20,285 nt of DNA, from positions 1 through 20,285 of the forward strand of contig DASVBY010000035.1 of assembly GCA_036381895.1 (NCBI GenBank). Reading direction: 5' to 3'. This document shows positions 1 through 8,569 of the stretch, piece by piece; position 1 is the first letter of the stretch, and each line of letters opens with the position of its first letter. The stretch comes from JACQFZ01 sp036381895 (GTDB taxonomy: Bacteria; Pseudomonadota; Gammaproteobacteria; Acidiferrobacterales; Sulfurifustaceae). A program made the translations under genes and the position numbers. The notes under the pieces were generated by a model. It searched no databases, was not told the DNA's origin, and saw only the letters and a program-made list of their open reading frames with translations.

Positions 1-1832
<1,832 letters not shown>

Positions 1833-1858
1833 AGCGGAAGGAGCGTGCGACCGCTCGA

Positions 1859-1887
1859 GGGGCCGCGACAGCGGCCCCTTTTCTTTT
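1859..1887 (+). terminator. Rho-independent terminator of hppA
   Basis: An 8-bp perfect stem GGGGCCGC / GCGGCCCC (1859-1866 and 1871-1878) closes a four-base loop GACA. It is followed directly by TTTTCTTTT. It lies 27 bases after the hppA stop codon. The opposite strand has no T-tract after the stem, so it acts mainly on hppA. Confidence 0.93.
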
Positions 1888-1943
1888 CGTGCCGGCGGTC
1901 GGGATGCGCTGACCGTACCCCGCAGCGGCGAGGCGGGCGCAGG

Positions 1944-2933
1944 CTACGAGGAGGCGGCGACGGCGCCGGGGCAGCCGGCTTCGGCGGTCGACGCGAGCCC
2001 GTCGGCCGGGAGCGCGCGCAGGCCCAGCTGCTCGAAGAGCGCGCGGTCGGCATCGGCCTCCGGATTCGGGGTCGTGAGCAGGCGATCGCCGTAGAAAATC
2101 GAGTTCGCCCCGGCGAAGAAGCACAGCGCCTGCAGGTGATCCGGCAGACTCGTGCGCCCGGCCGAAAGCCGCACCATGGACGTCGGCAGCGCGATCCGGG
2201 CGACCGCGATGGTGCGCACGAACTCGAGCGGATCGAGCGCCGGCTGATCGCCGAGCGGGGTGCCGGGAATGCGCACGAGCAGGTTGATCGGAACGCTCTC
2301 CGGCGGCGGGTCGAGCGCCGCGAGCTCGGCGATGAACGCCGCGCGGTCGGCGCGCGATTCCCCGAGCCCCATGATGCCGCCGCAGCACACCTTGATGCCG
2401 GCCGCCCGCACCTTGGCGAGGGTGTCGAGCCGGTCCTCGAACGTGTGGGTGCGGATCACGCGCGGGTAGTGCGCGCGCGAGGTATCGAGGTTGTGGTTGT
2501 AGTAGTCGAGGCCGGCGGCGGCGAGGCGCTCGGCCTGCCCCTCGCGCAGCATGCCGAGCGTGACGCAGGTCTCGAGCCCGAGCGCCTTGACCGCGCGCAC
2601 CATCTCCGCCACCTGCTCGAGGTCCTTGTCCTTGGGGCCGCGCCAGGCCGCGCCCATGCAGAAACGCGTCGCGCCGCGCGCCTTGGCGGCGCGCGCCGCG
2701 GCTACGACCTCCTCGAGCGCCATGAGCGGCTGCGCGCCGACGCCCGTGTCGAAGCGCACCGACTGCGAGCAGTAGCCGCAGTCCTCGGAGCAGCCGCCGG
2801 TCTTGATCGACAGCAGCGTCGAGAGCTGCACCGCGTTCGGGTCGAAGTGCCGCCGATGCACGGTATGGGCCTGGAACAGCAGGTCGTTGAACGGCAGCGC
2901 GAACAGCGCTTCGATCTCGGCGGCGGTCGGCAT
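1944..2933 (-). CDS. bioB: Biotin synthase
   Basis: This is a radical-SAM enzyme that inserts sulfur into dethiobiotin to make biotin, the last step of biotin synthesis. The 329 residues match the family length. The [4Fe-4S]/SAM motif is C48-x3-C52-x2-C55 (GGCSEDCGYCSQS). The predicted [2Fe-2S] ligands C92, C123, C183 and R255 all sit at a constant offset of five from the known E. coli ligands, so the active site is complete. The RIPGTPL and VRLSAGR motifs are also present. The ATG at 2933 has GGGAG six bases upstream, which supports the start. No bioA, bioD, bioF or birA lies nearby, so the gene is solitary here. It faces hppA convergently and has its own promoter. Confidence 0.97.
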   Translation of the reverse strand: MPTAAEIEALFALPFNDLLFQAHTVHRRHFDPNAVQLSTLLSIKTGGCSEDCGYCSQSVRFDTGVGAQPLMALEEVVAAARAAKARGATRFCMGAAWRGPKDKDLEQVAEMVRAVKALGLETCVTLGMLREGQAERLAAAGLDYYNHNLDTSRAHYPRVIRTHTFEDRLDTLAKVRAAGIKVCCGGIMGLGESRADRAAFIAELAALDPPPESVPINLLVRIPGTPLGDQPALDPLEFVRTIAVARIALPTSMVRLSAGRTSLPDHLQALCFFAGANSIFYGDRLLTTPNPEADADRALFEQLGLRALPADGLASTAEAGCPGAVAASS

Positions 2934-2963
2934 GCGGATCTCCCGGAAACGCGTACGCCGCGC

Positions 2964-2992
2964 AAGCTAGGCGAAGCCCGCGGTCCTGTCAA
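2964..2992 (-). promoter_or_regulatory. Candidate sigma-70 promoter of bioB
   Basis: On the minus strand a perfect -35 box TTGACA (2987-2992) is separated by 17 bases from TAGCTT (2964-2969), a weaker -10. Transcription would begin near 2957, about 24 bases before the bioB ATG. No BirA-type palindromic operator was recognised over it, but this was judged only by eye. Confidence 0.6.
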
Positions 2993-3171
2993 CGCTCCGA
3001 GGAACGCTCGGTTTACAGCAAGCGCCACGGGCGATACGCGATCGCGGCCAACCGGTGCGGGCGGCGCGCATCCGGGCCGCAGCGCCGACGGCGCCAAACG
3101 GTCCCGGCGGTCCGCAGCAGCCGCCATGCGGCTGGCGCCATTGCCGCGGCCCGGCTACCATCCGCCGCGTC

Positions 3172-3519
3172 ATGCAACACGCGGACGACGGCGACTCCTG
3201 GATTTCGCGCCTGCGCGGTCTCGGCGGCCGGCGGCTCGCGCTCCTGCTCGCGGCGGCGGTGCTCATCGTGCTGGCGCCGCCGCCCGGCACGCGCGCGGTG
3301 CTGACGGGCTGGCCCCTGGTCACGACAGTGCTGGTTCCGGTGCTCGCGCCGATGACGTTCATGGTTCTGCTGCTCGATGCGCTGATGGCGCGCGTGTTCC
3401 TGACGGATGCCGAGGGCGCGGCGCGGCGGCGCTTCCAGACCATCCTGCTCGTCGACCTGTTCGCCGCCGCCGTCCTGCTGCTGCGCTGGCTGCCCTACTT
3501 CGCGGCCCTGCGCGTCTGA
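3172..3519 (+). CDS. Small three-helix inner-membrane protein, unknown function
   Basis: I do not recognise a family for this protein. From the ATG at 3172 it is 115 residues. A polar start (MQHADDGDSWISRLRGLGGRR) leads into three hydrophobic segments at about residues 22-38, 49-70 and 90-108. The last segment contains a short WLPYF motif. The frame is open further upstream to 3055, but that extension is Arg/Pro/Gly-rich and looks like non-coding GC-rich sequence. The start at 3172 is preferred because a TACCAT box ends ten bases before it and the hydrophobic pattern begins there. No Shine-Dalgarno sequence is obvious. An EamA-type permease starts 18 bases after the stop on the same strand, so the two are probably co-transcribed. 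Coding status is supported by the clean membrane-helix pattern and the tight spacing. Confidence 0.7.
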   Translation: MQHADDGDSWISRLRGLGGRRLALLLAAAVLIVLAPPPGTRAVLTGWPLVTTVLVPVLAPMTFMVLLLDALMARVFLTDAEGAARRRFQTILLVDLFAAAVLLLRWLPYFAALRV

Positions 3520-3537
3520 GCGCTCGGCAGGCGCAGG

Positions 3538-4392
3538 ATGAATGCAGCGGCAGGCTGGGCGCTCGCAGCGGCAGTGCTGATGCACGTCTCCTGGAACCTC
3601 GCCGCCCGCCGCGCCGACCCACGCAGCCACTTCCTCTGGTGGGGCCTGCTCGCGTGGCTGCTCGCATTCGGTCCCTGGTCGATCGCGCACCTCGTCGCCG
3701 CCGCCGATTGGACGGTTGCGCTGGCCGGACTGCTGCTCGTCACCTGCGCTGCGAACACGCTCTATTTCGTTGCGCTCGGCACCGCGTACCGCCACGGTCC
3801 GGTGCCGCTCGTCTATCCCATCGCGCGCAGTTCGCCGCTTTGGATCGCGGCCTGGATGGCGCTCTTCTTCGGCGAGCGCCTCCCGGCCGTCGGCTGGGGC
3901 GGCATCGCGCTCAGCGTCGCCGGCGTCCTCGCGCTCGCGCTCACGGCGCGAGGCGGCGCGCGGGCGCGGGCGGTGCCCTGGGCGGTCGCCGCCGCGCTCG
4001 GCACCAGCGCCTACTCCATCGCCAACAAGTTCGCCGTCTCGGCGCTTCCGGACTACGCGGCGCTGCTCGGCTGGATCAGCGCAGCGTTCGCCGCCTCATG
4101 GGTCGGGCTCACGCTGCAGCACTGGCGGCAGACGGGGCGCGCAAGGCCGGCGGTGCGCCCGCCCCTGTTCCTGGTCGCGATCGCCGGCGCCTTCGTCGGC
4201 AACGCCTATGCGCTCGTGATCCACGCCATGCGCTACATTCCGGCCGCTTACGCGGTCGCGTTCACGAACGCCGGCATCGTGCTCGCCGGGCTCATCGCCA
4301 TGATCTGGTTCCGCGAGCGCGAGCACTGGGGGCGGCGCGTGGTCGCGATGATCGCGATCTGTGCCGGCCTGTCGCTGCTCGCGCTGCGCTAG
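3538..4392 (+). CDS. EamA/DMT-family permease
   Basis: This is an inner-membrane transporter of the drug/metabolite superfamily, which exports or imports small metabolites. The substrate cannot be told from sequence. The 284 residues fit the family's ten-helix, two-repeat design. The first half begins with AAAVLMHVSWNLAARR, with the early W-N typical of EamA proteins. It reaches YPIARSSPLWIAAWMALFFGERL, the conserved end of an EamA repeat. The second half ends with VAFTNAGIVLAGLIAMIWFRERE followed by a last helix (VVAMIAICAGLSLLAL), the same repeat ending. The start at 3538 lies 18 bases after the small membrane protein gene. The 186 bases after its stop show no gene and no obvious terminator. 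Confidence 0.9.
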   Translation: MNAAAGWALAAAVLMHVSWNLAARRADPRSHFLWWGLLAWLLAFGPWSIAHLVAAADWTVALAGLLLVTCAANTLYFVALGTAYRHGPVPLVYPIARSSPLWIAAWMALFFGERLPAVGWGGIALSVAGVLALALTARGGARARAVPWAVAAALGTSAYSIANKFAVSALPDYAALLGWISAAFAASWVGLTLQHWRQTGRARPAVRPPLFLVAIAGAFVGNAYALVIHAMRYIPAAYAVAFTNAGIVLAGLIAMIWFREREHWGRRVVAMIAICAGLSLLALR

Positions 4393-4578
4393 CACGCACG
4401 CGACGCGCCGGCGCAGGCGCGGCGACTCGGGATCGGGAAAGAAGGGGGGCAGCCGTCACGAACGAACCCGCCGCCGCCGGCTGTCATCGCGGAAACACCG
4501 GGCGGGACGCTCGGCGCCGCGCTCGCGTTCTCCCGGCCGCTGCCGCTCCGGCGGGCGCACGCGCGCGGCGCGCGCCGT

Positions 4579-5445
4579 CTAGGTCTCGACGAACCCGCCG
4601 CCGTTCGGATGCAGTATCTGGCCGGTCATGTACGAGCCGTCGGCACAGGCGAGGAACACATAGGCGGGCGCCACTTCGGCCGGCTGGCCGGCGCGTCCCA
4701 TCGGCACGTCGGCGCCGAACTCCTCGACGCGCTCCGCGGGGAACGTCGCCGGAATGAGCGGCGTCCAGATCGGGCCGGGGGCCACGCCGTTCACGCGGAT
4801 TCCGCGCCCGACGAGCGCGAGTGCGAGCGAGCGCGTGAACGCGACGATCGCGCCTTTGGTCGCGGAATAATCGAGCAGATGGCTGCTGCCGCGGTACGCG
4901 GTGATCGAGGTGGTGTTGAGGATCACGCCGCCGGCGCGCAGATGATCGAGCGCCGCCTGGGCCATGAAGAAGTACGCGAAGATGTTGGTGCGAAACGTGG
5001 CGAGCAGCTGCGCCGCGGTGATCTGCTCGAGCCCGCTCCTCGGATGCTGCTCGGCGGCATTGTTCACCAGGATGTCGAGACCGCCGAACTCCTGCACCGT
5101 GCGGTTCACCGTCTCGCAGCAGAACGCTTCCTCGCCCACGTCGCCCCGAAGCGGCAGGCAGCGCCGCCCTTCGGCCTCGACGAGCGCGCGCGTCTCCTCC
5201 GCGTCGCGCTGTTCTTCGAGATAGACGATGGCCACGTGCGCGCCTTCGCGCGCGAAATGCACCGCGACCGCGCGGCCGATGCCGCTGTCGCCGCCCGTGA
5301 TCAGCGCAATGCGGTTCTCGAGCCGGCCGCTGCCGCGGTAGTCCTCGCGGATGTACACCGGCCGCGGCTGCATCTCGTGTTCGCGTCCCGGCTGCCGCGG
5401 CTGCTGCTGCGGCGGACGGCGCTCCTGCTCCTCGCGCAAGTCCAT
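4579..5445 (-). CDS. Short-chain dehydrogenase/reductase, YghA/YhdF-like
   Basis: This is an NAD(P)-dependent oxidoreductase of the classical SDR family, 288 residues from the ATG at 5445. The cofactor motif TGGDSGIG is at 50-57 and NNAA at 128-131. The catalytic tetrad N154, S180, Y193 and K197 (YSATK) is complete. A polar, Gln/Pro/Arg-rich N-terminal arm of about 40 residues ending in PVYIREDYRGSGRL is typical of the subgroup that includes E. coli YghA and Bacillus general-stress SDRs. Substrates are probably aldehydes or sugars, and this is inference. The ATG at 5445 has GAGGAG seven bases upstream. An in-frame TTG at 5475 would add ten residues but is less likely. It is divergent from a DUF3565 gene, and a palindromic promoter-like element lies between them, which would fit stress control. 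Confidence 0.92.
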   Translation of the reverse strand: MDLREEQERRPPQQQPRQPGREHEMQPRPVYIREDYRGSGRLENRIALITGGDSGIGRAVAVHFAREGAHVAIVYLEEQRDAEETRALVEAEGRRCLPLRGDVGEEAFCCETVNRTVQEFGGLDILVNNAAEQHPRSGLEQITAAQLLATFRTNIFAYFFMAQAALDHLRAGGVILNTTSITAYRGSSHLLDYSATKGAIVAFTRSLALALVGRGIRVNGVAPGPIWTPLIPATFPAERVEEFGADVPMGRAGQPAEVAPAYVFLACADGSYMTGQILHPNGGGFVET

Positions 5446-5538
5446 GTGCGCTCCTCGAGTGACTCCTTTATCCAAATCGCAACACGACAGCTCGATTTCT
5501 CGATTTACCGCGTCGCGGCGCGCGCTTTGCGGCGCATT

Positions 5539-5575
5539 GGGAACGTTTCGACCCTACTCGCTCGAAGCGGTTCCC
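5539..5575. repeat. Imperfect inverted repeat between divergent genes
   Basis: The arms are GGGAACGTTTCGA (5539-5551) and TCGAAGCGGTTCCC (5562-5575). One arm is the reverse complement of the other apart from one extra base and one mismatch. The centre is 5552-5561. It is an operator or a pair of back-to-back promoter elements lying between the SDR and the DUF3565 gene. Confidence 0.65.
5547..5574 (-). promoter_or_regulatory. Candidate ECF-sigma-type promoter of the SDR gene
   Basis: On the minus strand GGAACC (5569-5574) is separated by 16 bases from GTCGAA (5547-5552). This resembles promoters of ECF sigma factors of the RpoE type (GGAAC, 16-17 bases, GTC-containing -10). It is about 100 bases upstream of the SDR start. 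It is one half of a larger inverted repeat at 5539-5575. It was assigned by eye only, and no sigma-factor gene lies in the window. Confidence 0.4.
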
Positions 5576-5702
5576 CTTCATTGCTGACCCTGTTAGTGCG
5601 AGAAGCGCCCCGCTAGACTCGCTGTCACTCTTCAATGCCCGGCGCCACGACGCAGCGAGGGCGGCGGGCTCGCCGAATCACGCAGTCAAGGAACAGCGAG
5701 TC

Positions 5703-5927
5703 ATGAAGCGACGGATAGTAGGTTTCCACAAGGACGAGCGAAACGATTGGGTCGCCGACCTGGAATGCGGGCACGCGCAGCACGTGCGGCACCGTCCGCC
5801 GTGGATCAATCGTCCCTGGGTCGTGACCGCCGAGGGACGCCGCGGACGCATCGGAGCCAAGCTCAACTGCAAGAAGTGCGGCGCAGAGGTGAACGCGGCA
5901 CAGGGTGCTTCGCACACCTTTCACTGA
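5703..5927 (+). CDS. DUF3565-family small protein
   Basis: A 74-residue cytosolic protein that matches the DUF3565 family as I know it. It starts MKRRIVGFHKDERNDWVADL, carries CGHAQHVRHRPPW at about 22-34, then NRPWV and a C-terminal CKKC pair. The CGH and CxxC elements could bind a metal such as zinc. The family has no established function. The start at 5703 follows an AAGGA at about ten bases. It is divergent from the SDR gene and sits about 70 bases before cbpA. It probably has its own promoter, because the palindromic element at 5539-5575 also offers a GGAACG/TCGAAG pair on this strand. Confidence 0.85.
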   Translation: MKRRIVGFHKDERNDWVADLECGHAQHVRHRPPWINRPWVVTAEGRRGRIGAKLNCKKCGAEVNAAQGASHTFH

Positions 5928-5962
5928 CCGGCGCGGGCGTACAGCGGGCGCGCGGAACCGAC

Positions 5963-5968
5963 TAGAAT
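5963..5968 (+). promoter_or_regulatory. Candidate -10 box of cbpA-cbpM
   Basis: TAGAAT matches the sigma-70 -10 consensus in five of six positions. It ends 27 bases before the cbpA ATG. The -35 region is weak, and no heat-shock (sigma-32) consensus was seen. cbpA also has GGAG at 5987-5990, five bases before its ATG. Confidence 0.4.
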
Positions 5969-5995
5969 GATCGCCGCGTCATCGGCGGAGCGGCG

Positions 5996-6937
5996 ATGAA
6001 GTACAAGGACTACTACCAGATTCTCGGCGTCCCGCGCGGCGCGAGCGAAGAGGACATCAAGAAAGCCTACCGGCGGCTGGCGCGCAAGTACCATCCGGAC
6101 GTCTCCAAGGAGCGCGACGCCGAAGAACGCTTCAAGGAGATCAGCGAGGCCTACGAGGTCCTCAAGGACAAGGAGAAGCGCGCGGCCTACGATCGCCTCG
6201 GACAGTACCGGCCGGGCGAGGAGTTCCGTCCCCCGCCCGACTGGGCGGAACAGTTCGTGCGCGGCTTCGGCGGCGGATTCGCCGAAGGCATCGATCTCTC
6301 GGATCTCTTCGGCGATCTGTTCGGCGGCGCGCGACGCGCACGCACGCGCGGCTTCGCCATGCCCGGCGAGGATTACGAAGCGGTCGTGCACCTCACGCTC
6401 GAGGAGGCGGCGCGGGGCACGGAGGTGGCGCTCGACCTCAACGTGCCCGAGTACGACGCGGAAGGCATGCCGCGGCGTGCGCCGCGGCAGATCAAGGTGC
6501 GCATCCCGAAGGGCGTGAGCCACGGTCAGAAGCTGCGCGTGCCGGGGAAGGGCGGCCCGGGCGTCAACGGCGGGCCGCCGGGGGCGCTGTATCTCGACAT
6601 CCGGTTGCGGCCGCACCCGCTGTTCCGGCCGAGCGGACACGATCTGTACCTGGAGGTGCCGGTCGCGCCGTGGGAAGCGGTGCTCGGAGCCACGCTCGAA
6701 GTGCCGACGCTCGAGGGCAAGGTGCGGCTCAAGATTCCTGCGGGCGCGCGCGCCGGGCAGAAGCTGCGCCTCGCCGGCAAAGGCCTGCCGAAACCGCGCG
6801 GCGGCCACGGCGATCTCTATGCCGTGCTCCAGATCGTCACTCCGCCGACGCCGACGCCGCGCGAGCGCGAGCTCTACGAGGAGCTCGCCCGGATCTCGTC
6901 CTTCGACCCGCGCGGCCGCTTCCCCGGCGGGAGCTAG
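5996..6937 (+). CDS. cbpA: Curved-DNA-binding DnaJ-type co-chaperone CbpA
   Basis: This is a DnaJ-like co-chaperone that stimulates DnaK ATPase; the E. coli protein also binds curved DNA in stationary phase. It has 313 residues. The J domain is at about 1-70, with HPD at 33-35 (ARKYHPDVSK). A Gly/Phe-rich linker (GFGGGFAEGIDLSDLFGDLFGG) covers about 90-112. Two C-terminal substrate-binding beta domains follow from about 125 to the end. There is no CxxCxGxG zinc-finger region, which separates CbpA from DnaJ. The ATG at 5996 has GGAG five bases upstream. cbpM begins four bases after the stop codon, so the two form an operon. Confidence 0.95.
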   Translation: MKYKDYYQILGVPRGASEEDIKKAYRRLARKYHPDVSKERDAEERFKEISEAYEVLKDKEKRAAYDRLGQYRPGEEFRPPPDWAEQFVRGFGGGFAEGIDLSDLFGDLFGGARRARTRGFAMPGEDYEAVVHLTLEEAARGTEVALDLNVPEYDAEGMPRRAPRQIKVRIPKGVSHGQKLRVPGKGGPGVNGGPPGALYLDIRLRPHPLFRPSGHDLYLEVPVAPWEAVLGATLEVPTLEGKVRLKIPAGARAGQKLRLAGKGLPKPRGGHGDLYAVLQIVTPPTPTPRERELYEELARISSFDPRGRFPGGS

Positions 6938-6941
6938 CGCG

Positions 6942-7265
6942 ATGGCCGCGGACGAACTGCTGCTGAGCGAGTGCGTCTACCTGTCGGTCGGCGAGGTCGC
7001 GGCGGCGTCCGGGTTGAGCGCCGAGGAAATCGACGAGCTCATCGATCTCGGCGTACTGGAACCGGCGCCGCACGCCGGCCCGGAAGCGTCGCTCCCGGCG
7101 CACGCGATCGAAGCGGCACGCGCCGTTCGCCGGCTGCAGCGCGACTTCGAGCTGCCGCTCGTGGGCGCCGCGCTCGTGCTCGCCTGCCGCGAGCGCATCC
7201 GGGAGCTCGAGCAGCGCCTGCGCCTGCTCGAATGCCTTGTGCCCGAAGCCGCGCGCCCGCGCTAG
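6942..7265 (+). CDS. cbpM: CbpA modulator CbpM
   Basis: A 107-residue MerR-like protein that binds the J domain of CbpA and damps its activity. The N-terminal part (YLSVGEVAAASGLSAEEIDELIDLGVLEP) is the helix-turn-helix-like fold of the CbpM family. It is followed by RRLQRDFELPLVGAALVLACRERIRELEQRLRLLE, a helical dimerisation segment. The ATG at 6942 lies four bases after the cbpA stop. The longer frame that starts inside cbpA is not used. Position right behind cbpA is the usual arrangement. The gene converges on the DsbA-like gene with only nine bases between stop codons and no visible terminator. Confidence 0.93.
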   Translation: MAADELLLSECVYLSVGEVAAASGLSAEEIDELIDLGVLEPAPHAGPEASLPAHAIEAARAVRRLQRDFELPLVGAALVLACRERIRELEQRLRLLECLVPEAARPR

Positions 7266-7274
7266 CGTTGCGGC

Positions 7275-8036
7275 TCACTCGAGCAGGAGCTCGAGCTCCT
7301 CCGCGAACGTCTCGAACGTCGGCACCCCGAACGCCATTCGCTCCAGCGCCACCCCGCCCTCGACGATGCGGCCCACGATGAAGGTCGGCGTGCCGCGCAC
7401 GCCGAGCCGGCGCCCTTCGAGCAGATCGCGCTCGACCGCGGCGCGCGCCTCGTTGGAACTGCGGCAGGCGGCGAAGCGCGCGGCGTCGAGCGCGAGCTCC
7501 GCGGCGAGCCGGGCATACAGGGCGTCGCCGAGGCGCGCCTGCTCCGCGTAGAGCCGCTGCTGCATGTCCCAGTAGCGCGACTGCCGGCCGGCGCAGTGGG
7601 CCGCGATGGAAGCGTCGAGCGCGTGCGCGTGCTGCGCGAGCGGGAAATCCATGTAGTAGAAGCGCACCCGGCCGGTGTCGATGTAGCGCTCCTTGAGCCG
7701 GGGCAGAGCGTTCAGGTGGAACGAGCGGCAGTAAGGGCACTGATAGTCGGCGAACTCGACGATCGCGACGCGTGCATCGGCGCTCCCGAGCGCGCGCTGC
7801 GGATCGACGGCGACGATCGGCGGCGCGAGCGGTGCGACGGCCCGCGGCGCGCTGCGCTGCACCGCGCTCGAGCCGCGGCTGCTGCGAGCCGGTTCCTCGG
7901 CCGGCGGCTCGCGCCCCGCGGCGTGGACCGCGCCCGCGGCGAGGGCGGCGCATAGCAGCAGCGCCCCGCGCGCAAGGCGCGCACGCGCGCCGGCGGCTCG
8001 AGGCGGCTGCGGCGCGGCCCCGGGCCGCCGCTTCAC
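7275..8036 (-). CDS. Periplasmic DsbA-like thiol oxidoreductase
   Basis: An exported thioredoxin-fold protein with a DsbA/DsbG-like domain (thioredoxin_4 type), 253 residues from a GTG at 8036. An Arg-rich n-region and a hydrophobic stretch (LARGALLLCAALAAGAVHA) form a signal peptide cut near residue 39 or 40. A Pro/Ser/Ala-rich linker follows to about 75. The redox motif C100-P-Y-C103 lies in FADYQCPYCRSFH, and the cis-proline loop is GTPTFIVG, with P217. A second cysteine pair (C148, C191) is in the helical insert. The GTG overlaps the TGA of the upstream DUF3617 gene as GTGA (8033-8036), which argues for this start and for translational coupling. It probably forms or isomerises disulfides in envelope proteins. 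A role as a reductase cannot be excluded. Confidence 0.9.
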   Translation of the reverse strand: MKRRPGAAPQPPRAAGARARLARGALLLCAALAAGAVHAAGREPPAEEPARSSRGSSAVQRSAPRAVAPLAPPIVAVDPQRALGSADARVAIVEFADYQCPYCRSFHLNALPRLKERYIDTGRVRFYYMDFPLAQHAHALDASIAAHCAGRQSRYWDMQQRLYAEQARLGDALYARLAAELALDAARFAACRSSNEARAAVERDLLEGRRLGVRGTPTFIVGRIVEGGVALERMAFGVPTFETFAEELELLLE

Positions 8037-8470
8037 TTGCACGGCCCGATGCGCCTGCCGGAGATCTCGTTCGTCACCGTCTGGCCCGGCCGCCCTTTGG
8101 CGCGCATGGTGCTCTTGAAGCTGCCGTGCATGCGGTTGCCGCGGTAAGTGACCTGGCCGCTGCCTTCCATGACGGTGTCGCCATCGGTGCAGCGCATCGT
8201 CCAGGAAACCGTGTCTCCCTTGACGCTCGGTTTCCGGTCTTCGCACTTCATCGGGAGTCCCTGCTGCTCCGGCTGCGACGGGACCATGTTCGTGCGGGTC
8301 AGGCATTGGCTGTAGCGTACGGGCGGGATCGCCACCGATACCCCCGGCACCGCCATTTTCATCTCGAACTCCCAGAGACCTTCGTCGAAGTTCGGCGCGG
8401 CGAACGCGCCGGCGGCCGACAATAGCAGCGCGGGCAATGCGAAGCGTGCAACCAGGCGTACGGGCGACAT
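8033..8470 (-). CDS. DUF3617-family exported protein
   Basis: A 145-residue secreted protein of unknown function. The signal peptide MSPVRLVARFALPALLLSAAGAFA is followed by PNFDEGLWEFEMKMAVPG, the typical opening of DUF3617 proteins. The mature part has three cysteines in CLTRTN, CEDRKP and RCTDGDT, and a fourth in the terminal GPCK, an even number that could form disulfides. The ATG at 8470 has GGGAGGA about five bases upstream, a strong ribosome site. A longer open frame running upstream to 10417 is antisense to two other genes and is not used. The DsbA-like gene overlaps its stop by four bases, so the cysteine-bearing product and a thiol oxidoreductase are made together. A TTTAAT box at 8507-8512 is a candidate -10. 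Confidence 0.9.
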   Translation of the reverse strand: MSPVRLVARFALPALLLSAAGAFAAPNFDEGLWEFEMKMAVPGVSVAIPPVRYSQCLTRTNMVPSQPEQQGLPMKCEDRKPSVKGDTVSWTMRCTDGDTVMEGSGQVTYRGNRMHGSFKSTMRAKGRPGQTVTNEISGRRIGPCK

Positions 8471-8506
8471 GCGTTCCTCCCATGGACCGAGTGCGATTTC
8501 GACGCG

Positions 8507-8512
8507 ATTAAA
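8507..8512 (-). promoter_or_regulatory. Candidate -10 box of the DUF3617-DsbA-like operon
   Basis: On the minus strand TTTAAT matches five of six bases of the sigma-70 -10 consensus. It sits 36 bases before the ATG at 8470. A weak -35 (TGTACG) lies 17 bases further upstream. Confidence 0.35.
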
Positions 8513-8557
8513 GCACCGCAGCGGACGTGCGTACAGCTGGACCCGGCCGCAGGCGGT

Positions 8558-8563
8558 TACAAT
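8558..8563 (+). promoter_or_regulatory. Candidate -10 box just before the IMPase-family gene
   Basis: TACAAT matches five of six bases of the -10 consensus and ends six bases before the ATG at 8570. Transcription would start at or next to the A of that ATG, giving a leaderless mRNA. No Shine-Dalgarno sequence precedes the ATG. Confidence 0.4.
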
Positions 8564-8569
8564 GCCGTC

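Noticed and set aside
1845..4757. 970-codon open frame on the plus strand
   Set aside because: It runs antisense to bioB and out of frame through the small membrane protein and EamA genes. The product is Arg-rich shadow sequence.
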